Below are positions 45,725 through 55,282 of a DNA stretch of 60,000 bases, in pieces (position 1 is the stretch's first letter; the number at the start of each line of letters is the position of its first letter). The translations under genes and the position numbers were made by a program. The stretch lies in assembly GCF_963678635.1 (NCBI RefSeq), contig NC_087069.1:7204633-7264632 (forward strand). The letters are read 5' to 3'. Origin of the DNA: Symsagittifera roscoffensis (Eukaryota; Xenacoelomorpha; Acoela; Convolutidae). The notes under the pieces were generated by a model. It did not search any database, was not told where the DNA came from, and saw only the letters and a list, made by a program, of their open reading frames with translations.

Positions 45725-48330
45725 AATTATTAATTTTTCTCCAACTCCTTTTTCTAGTAATCTCAAATCAAAACATAAACCCTTCTCCTCGTACAGGACC
45801 ACAAGATTTATTAGTAACACATTACGACTGTGAAGAAAATGAACAAAAAACACTACACAAATATGCAATAAATCAAGTATCACAATGTGAAACAGAACCA
45901 CAAGCTATAGAAACCACAGATGTAATAGCAACACTCTATTCAAAAGCCCGAGCAACAACAGTTACAGGTTATAAATTCACAGCAACATTTTCCGAAAAGA
46001 AAGTACATTGTTCACAAGTCTCGAACGGAAACAAAAACCGACTTGACCATGAATCATTCTATCAAAGTAATATAGAACGTCTTTTACATCTCAATCCCGA
46101 CGATTGTAAAAATGAATTACTTAGACTAAACATCACACAAAATAAAAACTCCGCTAGAAAGTTAGTTAATTTTCAAGTTTTTCCAGACTCTGTACATCAA
46201 TCACAACTTGAAAGACACCAAGGACATATAAAACTAGACGAAAAATACCCGTATAACGGCGCACACGGACGATTAACCTATGACCTACACGATAAACATT
46301 GGATACCACACATTGGTATAAATGACCCATCAAACTGCAAAGCAGACACAAAAAATAAAGGATACCAAGAAATAATGTTTTTCGATTGGAAAATACAACT
46401 CGAAAAAATACAACTAACACGAGATTTATCAGATAATACAATGATCTATCAAGGAATCCGATTACCTTGTAAAAATGATCAAGGTTATTGCGACCCTACA
46501 ACGAGAACACAAGCAACAATTGTTTGGTTCCCCGAAGATACATGTACAACATTTCAAGTAGCAAAAATACACGCTCGTATGATAAAATTTCACGAAAAAT
46601 ATTTTATACAATCAATTCCATATGAACAAGTCCATCCATCACGAAAACTAAGTTCTAATTTTAGAAACATAGACAATATAGAAAACAAATTGACACGTTT
46701 TCAAATATATCAAGAAACAGAACTTGCATGTAAATACAGGAATCCACTTCACAGAACACAATACTCTGAAATATTAGTTGAATACGAAAAAGGATTCGAC
46801 ATGACCACTGGAAAAATAAAAATCGACCCATATGCCACAGGTCATCCTCTAAACGAAGGAACATCCTATATACCAGTTAATTTTGAAAAAAGCAATGGAC
46901 AACCTGGTGGACATCTAAAACCCCATGACACCAGAAGCACACGCTTACAAGAATTATCACTAATGAATACTACATATTTCGGTAATATCCACTATGATAT
47001 TCATTTAGATATGAAACTAGATTATACAATTAGCCGAATTTTTCAAGAAATGTCACTCTCCGAATTAGAAACACTACACCACCTATGCGAATTAGAACGA
47101 ACACAAATATTACAATCACTTGCACTAGCAGTATTAAAAATACCCTATGCAGGATACTTATTATCTGGAAATAGATCAAATTTTTTAGACTATGAAGGAA
47201 ACATCTTATGGTTTTATACTTGTACTAAAAAAGTATCACCACTATACGTTTTTGAAGATAAACGATGTTATAAAAGAATCCCTATCTTTTATAAGAATAA
47301 AGTACATTTCGTGGATACACTTTCACGAAGAACCTATTTCTGGGATACCGCAGTCCCATGTGGATCAGAAAACAGCCACAATGTAGTACAACTAAACCCT
47401 GATGAAAATAAGTATTATCTTCTCACTCCATATCCCACATTAATGCAATCACTCAAAAAATTTTCACCAGAAAGCATTCGCGCTATTGCTCGAAACCCAA
47501 ATATAGACTTACAATCAATAGGAATCTATTCAAAATCAGATATTCAACATCACATTAGAACACAACAATTCCAAGAATTATTAACACAAATGGACACTAT
47601 ACAAAGACAATCAATAGACCAAAATTTACGCAAACTTGCAGAAACCGCAGGATTTGCCGATATCTACACGCAAGACTATAGCGGATATTTTAAAGACATT
47701 AAAGATTATATATATCTAAACGGTGAAAAATACCGTCCCCAAGATATATCACCAATTAACATTTTTAGCTTTGTTACACTCAAAAATGAGATCCTCGATT
47801 TTCTAGGATGGCCCTACTACATCTTAGAAAAATTGACTATTTTATACGCAATGTTTAACTTTATTGGATTTCTTTTCTCACTTTTAAAAGGAATCTACAA
47901 CACATGTGCTATACACACACAAGTCAATCGACAAGCAAGTGTAGCACGCATACTCTTTGCAGGATTTTTTGGAATCTTTTCTACATATATAAACAAAATT
48001 CTTTTAGACGCACAAATAAAAGAATATAACACAAAAATAGCAACACGACAAAATACATACGACGAAGAACATAACAATGTAGACATAACGCCAACGGCAC
48101 CACAATTGCCAGCCCTACCAAATAACCATCCACTATCCCTAGTCCCACGAAATTTTCGAAATTTAGCCATCACACATAATCCAAATTTTCGACTCACCAC
48201 ATCACAAAGTCCCATCCAACATATAATGACACACCAGTCACAAGATGATAATACTTATGAACAAATTTTTGAACAACCCCATACCACCGCTTTTCAGTCT
48301 CAAAATAATCATTTTTTTAGCCCACGATGA
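45712..48330 (+). CDS. env: envelope-like membrane glycoprotein (872 aa), copy B
   Basis: N-terminal signal peptide (MYILKLLIFLQLLFLVIS), large ectodomain with many cysteines (first in HYDC at residue 40) and several N-x-S/T sites, a strongly hydrophobic stretch about residues 704-730 and a second about 748-766, then a polar tail rich in Asn, Pro and His. The arrangement of a YDC start, a cysteine/tryptophan-rich middle (IVWFPEDTC) and a late CYKRIPIFY...FVDTLSRRTY block resembles glycoproteins of chuvirus-type negative-strand viruses and of env-bearing retrotransposons. That is recognition by eye and needs a profile search. Likely role: surface attachment and membrane fusion. It overlaps the ORF before it (13 nt) and after it (ATGA). 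Confidence 0.75.
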   Translation: MYILKLLIFLQLLFLVISNQNINPSPRTGPQDLLVTHYDCEENEQKTLHKYAINQVSQCETEPQAIETTDVIATLYSKARATTVTGYKFTATFSEKKVHCSQVSNGNKNRLDHESFYQSNIERLLHLNPDDCKNELLRLNITQNKNSARKLVNFQVFPDSVHQSQLERHQGHIKLDEKYPYNGAHGRLTYDLHDKHWIPHIGINDPSNCKADTKNKGYQEIMFFDWKIQLEKIQLTRDLSDNTMIYQGIRLPCKNDQGYCDPTTRTQATIVWFPEDTCTTFQVAKIHARMIKFHEKYFIQSIPYEQVHPSRKLSSNFRNIDNIENKLTRFQIYQETELACKYRNPLHRTQYSEILVEYEKGFDMTTGKIKIDPYATGHPLNEGTSYIPVNFEKSNGQPGGHLKPHDTRSTRLQELSLMNTTYFGNIHYDIHLDMKLDYTISRIFQEMSLSELETLHHLCELERTQILQSLALAVLKIPYAGYLLSGNRSNFLDYEGNILWFYTCTKKVSPLYVFEDKRCYKRIPIFYKNKVHFVDTLSRRTYFWDTAVPCGSENSHNVVQLNPDENKYYLLTPYPTLMQSLKKFSPESIRAIARNPNIDLQSIGIYSKSDIQHHIRTQQFQELLTQMDTIQRQSIDQNLRKLAETAGFADIYTQDYSGYFKDIKDYIYLNGEKYRPQDISPINIFSFVTLKNEILDFLGWPYYILEKLTILYAMFNFIGFLFSLLKGIYNTCAIHTQVNRQASVARILFAGFFGIFSTYINKILLDAQIKEYNTKIATRQNTYDEEHNNVDITPTAPQLPALPNNHPLSLVPRNFRNLAITHNPNFRLTTSQSPIQHIMTHQSQDDNTYEQIFEQPHTTAFQSQNNHFFSPR

Positions 48331-50132
48331 GCCGCCAACTTGGATCACTACACCGATCAAATTCCCACCCAACCAATCTTACCTCTCCAATCCCAATAAT
48401 ACCACTTTTTGCTTTTCCGCCACCCGATTTTCCATCTAGTAATGTAACATCAGGCATGAATTCCGATACTAATTCACACATCTCAGTTTTATATTCCATC
48501 TCACAACTCAATAACCCGAATATTGAAACCCCCGATGAATTTGCCGACTCAGAACCATCCCCATCCAATAATTTTCATAACTCTTCTAATTTTTCTCAAC
48601 CCCCTTTTCAACCCATATTATCCAATAACCCTGACCCAATCACCCCCACACCCTCTTATGCTTCCCAAGTTACCCCAACCTACTCCTCATACCATTCTGA
48701 CCAATCATCTCATTCTCCAGACACCCCCCGAATCTCCCCAGAGCTAGATAATTTTATTACCCTTCAACAACAACCCTACCACCTTAATACCCCAACCATA
48801 AACCAAATCTCCTCCACAATAAATTCATCCAACCCCCCTACCCCTACACCCTCTTCAAATTATACTGAATCATTAGCACCATCATCCACATCAACTGAAT
48901 CTTCACTCAACACTAATAGAGCTTACCGCACTTTTAAAAGAAAGTTCCCCAACCATCCTTTCCCAGCAAAACCAGGAACAGCCCGTGAATACATCAACCA
49001 CCCCAAGCATACTAACACAAAAGAATTTTTAGCCATCACCTTACCCTCATTCCCACAATACACCTTAAACACCCCCCACGACACTAACGAAACACGCAAC
49101 TTTGTAGATGAATACGTTTTAATGCCCACTCTCTCTTGGACCTCATATTATCATTTTACTAACCCTCTTTGCTTACCTTTATCTAACACTCACATCGATA
49201 TAGAGCGAAATACGGACATGCTATATCGACTCACTACACCACTAACACCTAGACAATTTACTTACGTTGGATATAAAAAATCACTAAAAACACACACTGC
49301 ACCTAGAGCTAACGAGTATACACTCGAATACTATGATCACAACATCATCAGAGCTAACCAAGATCAATTCTTAGACGACGATCGCTTCGCTAATCCACAA
49401 ATTACCGAGAAATTTTTCATCAAGACACCATATACATTCACACTAAACATCTTCGACCGAAAGTTTGATCACATTATTTCAGAAGCACTAACAGACACAC
49501 AAGCATACGAAAGTTTTAAAGAACGCTTCCAAATATTTTCACTAACCTTTCATTTCCTTGCACCACACGAAAGAGATTTACACTGCTCACACGATATTAT
49601 GTTGCGCACTAAACAAACCCACACATATAGTTATTATCGCTTCATCCAAAATCACTTTGACCTACACACACCCTCTAGACAACCACACCATCGTTTTCAA
49701 TTCATTAATTCCAAATACACTTCACCATTTTTCCTAAATTTCACATATTGCATTAAAGATACTAACCTTCATGGTATTCTTCGTAATTATGACCCCATAA
49801 CCCAAATGTACATCTTCTGTCCCATCACCAAGACCTTCAACGCCGAAGAATCCCGACCCTTCCTTATCCCGCACGAGTTTGTACAACCCATAGAAATCCC
49901 AATTTTAGAATTCATCCACAACACTAAATTCAATCACAAATTATATAATCTAATCCAAAACACACCTTATGAGTTTGCAGTTGGCACTGAAGAACTAACC
50001 ACTATTAAGGCACTTCAATTGCTTTGGCCACTGCTTCAAACTAAAAATATCATCCGCATCTTAGCTAAACTACTAACAAATTCAGAACTAATTCACGACA
50101 TCTTCCCCCACGGTTTTTTCCCCGACGACTAA
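48327..50132 (+). CDS. 601-aa orphan protein at the 3' end, copy B
   Basis: Starts in an ATGA overlap with the env stop, suggesting termination-reinitiation. Residues 1 to about 215 are Ser/Pro/Thr/Asn-rich and probably disordered. The rest (about 230-601) is a compact, His/Tyr/Phe-rich domain (RYRLTT-like, DLHCSHDIML, HHRFQFINSKY, ending FFPDD). The C-terminal domain is conserved in A and even in the deletion derivative D. No signal peptide or membrane segment is evident, and I recognise no family. A cytoplasmic or nuclear accessory or nucleoprotein-type role is possible but unsupported. Confidence 0.75.
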   Translation: MSRQLGSLHRSNSHPTNLTSPIPIIPLFAFPPPDFPSSNVTSGMNSDTNSHISVLYSISQLNNPNIETPDEFADSEPSPSNNFHNSSNFSQPPFQPILSNNPDPITPTPSYASQVTPTYSSYHSDQSSHSPDTPRISPELDNFITLQQQPYHLNTPTINQISSTINSSNPPTPTPSSNYTESLAPSSTSTESSLNTNRAYRTFKRKFPNHPFPAKPGTAREYINHPKHTNTKEFLAITLPSFPQYTLNTPHDTNETRNFVDEYVLMPTLSWTSYYHFTNPLCLPLSNTHIDIERNTDMLYRLTTPLTPRQFTYVGYKKSLKTHTAPRANEYTLEYYDHNIIRANQDQFLDDDRFANPQITEKFFIKTPYTFTLNIFDRKFDHIISEALTDTQAYESFKERFQIFSLTFHFLAPHERDLHCSHDIMLRTKQTHTYSYYRFIQNHFDLHTPSRQPHHRFQFINSKYTSPFFLNFTYCIKDTNLHGILRNYDPITQMYIFCPITKTFNAEESRPFLIPHEFVQPIEIPILEFIHNTKFNHKLYNLIQNTPYEFAVGTEELTTIKALQLLWPLLQTKNIIRILAKLLTNSELIHDIFPHGFFPDD

Positions 50133-50135
50133 CAG

Positions 50136-50213
50136 GTAAGTATGAATTAAATGAATATTACTAACTAATTAAAATATTAAAAACTCACCATTCTTTATCC
50201 ATGTTTTCTTTAG
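50136..50213 (+). other. candidate short intron after the last stop, copy B
   Basis: CAG|GTAAGTATGA lies three bases after the TAA. The acceptor is TTTTCTTTAG ending at 50213, or a second TTTTTAG ending at 50221, giving 78 or 86 bp. Both sites are conserved in A and D while the sequence between is poorly conserved. The stop is too close to the junction to trigger decay in the usual model. Confidence 0.5.
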
Positions 50214-50221
50214 ATTTTTAG

Positions 50222-51754
50222 CCTTCATCCGACGATCACCTACAAAAACCACAAAAAAGAAAATAAATATTGCAAATTTCATCAAACAGATTTCAAAAAT
50301 TCTATTAATCTCTTACACTTATAAATTTATAAATTTAATACCAATGCAGTAAATTCATTTCTAAAATTTTCCCCCACAAGCAGTAAATCTAATTCTGATG
50401 AAAATTTGTATCTTAATATTCCCCCATGACTAGCAGTAAATTTCTAAATTCTATGTAGTAAATTAAATAAAATGCAATTGCAGTACTAACCTTTTGATAT
50501 TTTCATTCATTCGCACAGAAATTCTATCCACACTCGCACAGCTCGCCCACGAAGAATTGTTTAAAATAATGAATTTCAGTTTCAAGTTTTCACACTCAAC
50601 AACTCTAACATATAATAACATGTTTCAAACTTTCCTTTAACCCGGTTGGAAAGGAATCATATACTAAACAAAACTAACCAACGCAGTTTACTAAATACCA
50701 CAAATCATAGAATAACAGCATGACTAAGAAAAGGAAACCAACGGTACCCAAACCGGATTAACCCAGTTTAAAACTGGATAATTTATTCTTTTGAAGACTA
50801 TTATAAAGTCTAAGAAAGAAATAATAAAACACAAAAAAGTCGAAAGACAAACCCATACCACAAACAATTTGATTTTTGGAAAAAGGACATAACCAACAAG
50901 ACATAAGAAAGACCACAACAAACCCAACATAAAACGTTGTCATATAAACAGGACCCCTCACAAAAACCGCATGAAATCATACTCCCACTCCTGACCTAAC
51001 CCACCAGGAAGGACGTCCTGAGCATGCTCTATAGCCGGCCTAACCCACCGCGCTACATCCACGCTTTGTGACCACACCACTATTTTTAATAAGAGCTACT
51101 CAAGTGTGAGTAACTCTTCAAAATAACCGAACTAAAACAAAAAGCTTTTGTGAAAACAACTAACTAAAATCATTATTAAAAAATATTAAACTAATAAAAG
51201 TTTTATAAAACATAAAATCACATGATGCAATATATAGATCAGAATACAACACCAAGGACGAACATCAAAAGACAAGACGACCCCACTACACTCGAGAGAG
51301 AATGACCAACTACAATCGATATGCCGCTCACAATCACAACTCAAAGGATTTAGAGTACGACTTGACCTCGCAGAAAAGGACTTCATTGAACTAGACCAAT
51401 GACCACCTCGATGTTCAAGTATACGTACAGATCCGAGTAACCAGGCATCCCCTCCACGCACAATCTCCACGCCATTCCCAAGCTAGATCAGACACAACAG
51501 AAGTTCTCCACGAAGAACAGAAAAACCTGACATAGCCAACCATTCTGAAATCAGATTTGAGTTTGTTGCGAAGACTTAGTCGTTGTCACAAGAAGAACAC
51601 AACGTCTTATGTCTCTAACTCCAGCTTCCTGGAACTTCCCTAACAAAAGAGGAAACGGAAGAAAATTATGATGTTCGCCAAAAACAAACGTCCATCATCC
51701 ATCCTTCGAATTGCAGAAGAACTATTCTAAAAAACTCTGTAAAACCCGGATGGG
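50222..51754 (+). other. 3' noncoding region with polypurine tract, copy B
   Basis: No sense-strand gene. Contains four AGTAAAT motifs in 50345-50465, two following TTCCCCCAYRA-type runs; a CCAGTTTAAAACTGG near-palindrome around 50764-50778; CCCGGTTGGAAAGGAAT at about 50641, resembling the terminal CCCGGATGGG; a possible tRNA-derived antisense segment (50980-51078); and the purine tract GGATGGG at 51748-51754 next to the LTR. Confidence 0.55.
50980..51078 (-). repeat. possible tRNA-derived SINE-like segment in the 3' region
   Basis: On the minus strand TAGCGCGGTGGG resembles an A-box, and GAGTATGATTTC about 75 bases later is a weak B-box. The same segment is conserved in A (21040-21150) and D (27050-27160), so it entered before the family split. 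It could instead be an ordinary conserved RNA structure of the element. Confidence 0.3.
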
Positions 51755-52164
51755 TGGAACCTGATCTAAACTACATTTTATGATTGGATAAATTAAATGT
51801 TTTACCAATGTAAAGTATTTAATATTAACCAATCATGATCCATCTAACTAACAACCCACTTATTTGTAAGTGCTGAAGTTACTTGTAATTTCAGCACCAG
51901 AGAGATTTGAATTTAACTTAGAAATTAGTTGGACTCTCCCGAGCACTTCAGCAGCCGCAATAAACCAGTATACCCTAGATCTATTGAGCCTAGCAGAGAC
52001 TAGTTAAACAACCTGAGACTAGATAGTATAAGAGTAAGATTAGGATCGGTATTAGACTAAGAAGTTGCACGAATCTATCCGGCCGAAAATAAGATAGCGT
52101 GACGAGCAGACGGTGTACCCTATCCGAAATTACTCTATGAGTTAACCACATCGGTCCTAACTCA
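51755..52164 (+). repeat. 3' LTR of element B
   Basis: Appears identical to 33239-33648. AATAAA is at 51959-51964 and the hairpin at 51870-51897. The next bases, TAACAAAAG, are host sequence homologous to the complement of 23510-23520. Confidence 0.95.
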
Positions 52165-53622
52165 TAACAAAAGTTGGTCGCGGTTGTCTGGAAACAAAAT
52201 TTTAGTTTGGTTTCGTTTACTTCTTTAAAATATTTGAGGAAAATTAATGAAGCTCATGTTCAGCAATTGATTTCACAAAAATTCGATGCCCGAAATGATT
52301 GATTCGAGGTGAGACATGGTGAACAAACCGGAAACTAAATAAGATCAAACTGGAAACTAACTAAGTATCCCACGGAAATATTCAATTTAATGGTGAATTG
52401 GGACAAAACAATTTGACTAATACTAGATGTTAGCCAATGAAATTGATTTCTACTTTGTCTTTTTGTATTATCCCTCCATAAAAATACGAAAAGTTCTTAA
52501 GCAGGGGCACAACAGCGTTTCGCCGTGATGAGCTGTACAGCTCGTGTGTTGGTCCTATCCCTCGTGGATAAATGATCGTAAAAAAAGAAAAAACCTGTAT
52601 GTTAGGCATCTAAGAATCAAATCGTTATCAAGTTTTCGCAAAACAGCAATTTGGAGGTATGAGCCCATGTAAAATATATATCATTAGCAGTATTACGACA
52701 AATTTTTTTTAAAATTTTTGAACTTTCTGGGTCATTTTTTGACATTTTTCTACGAGCAGACCAACTGGTAAAAAAAACTAATGGCGCACAGACAGTTTTT
52801 TTCAATGTTGTATAAAAGTTTAAAAGATTCTCGTGTAAAATGGATAAATTCCAATAAAAATGAAGTTAGTTTAGATGATCACTTTGAAAACATTTTATGG
52901 TATTGAATATGATATTCTGATAACACGGAAAAAGAGCAGCAGTTATTAGAGCAAAGAAAGTGAAAGTTGGTCTAGAAAAAATCTAAAGGTTAAAAGAACG
53001 AAAGTTTTGGATTCTTTTAGTATTAAGAAAACTAATTGGTTTCTTTGAGCGCTATTCATAAATTTTAGAGATGACTGAAATGGTAGATTTTGAAAATCAA
53101 AGACGACCACGTTTGCTTCCGGAATTGGGATGAACTGCCACATTTGATCCCCCATTCCGCTCGTAAAACAATCCACTAGCTCCATTGGAAACAAAAACTA
53201 TAACCAGAAAGAAAAGACAACTTTTCGCTAACATTTTTTATTTGACCAAACAATACTTATAACAGCTCAAAAAAATCGAATTATGAATATTATTTTGAGT
53301 GGAACTGATTCAGTCCCAAAAAACTTCTGGTTAGTTTTATCACCAGGTTTCAATTTAGAATCAGTGTCTAGTTTTCACTTTGAACTTTCTAATGAACACA
53401 TCATGAAAGCAACCGAATGCATGCTAACATATAACCGACTTCTAAACCGTTCTTTGAAGATCAATCACTATTAAAAGTAAACTAGAAGAAGCGTCTCGTA
53501 TATTCAGCTGTTGTTGTTCCTTTTACACAATTTTGCAGGTTTTTTTGGTTTCCTGAGATCTGCTGAGCGAAATTAAGTTTGTTTATTTTCATTTTTGCCT
53601 TGTATATCAATTTTTAGATATG
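52165..53622 (-). repeat. inverted paralogue of the element A host locus
   Basis: The reverse complement matches 3033-3312 joined to 22212-23520, without the element A insertion. The junction CCAG at 53343-53346 is the intact target of insertion A. It contains about two minisatellite units at 52321-52363 against eight in copy 1, and the small secreted-peptide ORF. It is bounded directly by the B 3' LTR and the C 5' LTR. Confidence 0.9.
53097..53234 (-). CDS. putative small secreted peptide (45 aa), host locus copy 2
   Basis: Minus-strand paralogue of 22321-22458. The signal peptide MLAKSCLFFLVIVFVSNGAS is kept; the tail reads LFYERNGG... and ends SKRGRL. Length, start and stop are unchanged, but most nucleotide differences change amino acids. 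It could be a fast-evolving secreted peptide or two relaxed gene fragments. Function unknown. Confidence 0.45.
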   Translation of the reverse strand: MLAKSCLFFLVIVFVSNGASGLFYERNGGSNVAVHPNSGSKRGRL

Positions 53623-54033
53623 TGGAACCTGATCTAAACTATATTTTATGATTGGATAAATTAGATATTTTACCAATGTAAAGTATTTAATATTAACCAA
53701 TCATGATCCATCTGACTAACAATCCACTTATTTGTAAGTGCTGAAATTACTTGTAATTTCAGCACCAGAGAGATTTGAATTTAACTTAGAAATTAGTTGG
53801 ACTCTCCCGAGAACTTCAGCAGCCGCAATAAACCAGTATACCCTAGATCTATTGAGCCTAGCAGATACTAGTTAAACAACCTGAGACTAGATAAGTATAA
53901 GAGTAAGATTAGGATCGGTATTAGACTAAGAAGTTGCACGAATCTATCCGGCCGAAAATAAGATAGCGTGACGAGCAGACGGTGTACCCTATCCGAAATT
54001 ACTCTATGAGTTAACCACATCGGTCATAACTCA
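53623..54033 (+). repeat. 5' LTR of element C
   Basis: TGGAACC...CATAACTCA, 411 bp. The hairpin at 53738-53765 is perfect. The primer binding site TGGTGCGACC starts at 54036. Confidence 0.95.
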
Positions 54034-54120
54034 TCTGGTGCGACCATAAGTCTCGAACAAGACCTTAGTAGCTTAGAATTAACCAATAATAGATTAGAAA
54101 TTAGACAAAACATTTACAAA

Positions 54121-54354
54121 ATGTTATACGACGATAATTTAATCGAAATGTCTCTACGACTCAATAGATCAGAGCCAATATTCCGAACGATAACAGAACT
54201 ACCCGGAATTGGAAGAAGACCTCGAACCAGAGACGACATACGACAAAGTAGAAACTTACCATATAGTTATATGATAATTCGGCAAAAGCCAACACAAACT
54301 TTTGTATTTAGAATTTTATTAGCAATGAATTTAGATTTTCATTTGCAAACATAA
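54121..54354 (+). CDS. conserved leader micro-ORF (77 aa), copy C
   Basis: Open over the same 77 codons as in copy B, with only a few, mostly conservative, residue changes, although the ORF1 and gag-pol of this copy are broken. This gives a third open copy of the frame. Confidence 0.5.
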   Translation: MLYDDNLIEMSLRLNRSEPIFRTITELPGIGRRPRTRDDIRQSRNLPYSYMIIRQKPTQTFVFRILLAMNLDFHLQT

Positions 54355-55282
54355 AATCTTGAAGTCAATCTTCATAATCATTTCAGGCGCTAAACAAAAT
54401 TATTAATATACAATAACGATTGAAAAAAAGATCTCAGATCGTTTTCCTAAATTCTGCAGTAATATACAAAACATGTTTGAAAAATATTTATTGAAAAATC
54501 AAAATAAAAATTAGTAGCATGACAATAAACGGTTAGTAATCATAAATCATCCTGTTGTTCCAGCTTCATCACCTAAACATAACAGCATTCATAAGCTCAC
54601 TAATATCATAAAAACACTAAATCTTTTCTTTATACAAATTTAAATCATTTTAAACTTAAATTCACTTAATTTTAAAACCAGATCATCAAGGCTTATCCTT
54701 GGATCTTAAATCATTTTCTATTTAATTAAATTTAAAACTTGATCATCAAGGCCTATCCTTGGATCAAAAAGAACAATTTTGTTCTCCCCCACCCACTTAG
54801 CTAGTGTCTAACGACCTCAAACGTCGATTCACTATCCAACCCTTTCTACAAACCCAGGACTAATAGAAATTTTTGAACAAAACTAATCATTCAAATTAGG
54901 ATAAACAGTGAAGAACTTCGGTTATTCATCCTTCACTTGATCCCCCCTCTTACCAGAACCAGGATAAATCGTAGACTTAGTAAGTTTAAAATAGTATCTA
55001 ACGAACTACTCGCGTTCTAATTATACCTGAACCTTGTGGATCGCTTTACTATTCTCCAACCCTTGAACACAATCACTACACTTAAGTAAGATTAAGTAAG
55101 TTAACACCTTAGCTTATACTAGCCACGAGAAAGTAATAAATCATTCTTCGGAATCGATATACTTTTCTCTCCAACCCTGAACAAATAGACCCAGGTTAAG
55201 CTAACCAAAAAATTGTAAGGACTAACAGTCTAAGAAAATAGAAATCATTTAACAACCTTTTGCATCCGTCATCCTAAACCTT
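54355..55282 (+). other. structured 5' leader, copy C
   Basis: Contains the same twin hairpins (around 54681-54766) and three CCAACCCT stem-loop modules (around 54800-55190) as copy B. No gene is seen. Confidence 0.55.

Larger units (their letters stand above)
33239..52164 (+). mobile_element. giant Ty3/gypsy-type env-bearing LTR element, copy B (long ORFs intact)
   Basis: An 18.9-kb element with 410-bp LTRs that look identical to each other. All long ORFs are open: 155-aa ORF1, 2740-aa Gag-Pol, 62-aa membrane protein, 377-codon ATG-less frame, 872-aa env and 601-aa orphan. The domain order protease, RT, RNase H, integrase and the GPY/F module assign it to Ty3/gypsy. The flanks do not show a shared 4-bp duplication (CAAAT before, TAACA after), unlike copy A. 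Identical LTRs and open frames suggest recent, possibly ongoing, mobility. Whether it forms infectious particles cannot be told from sequence. Confidence 0.95.
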
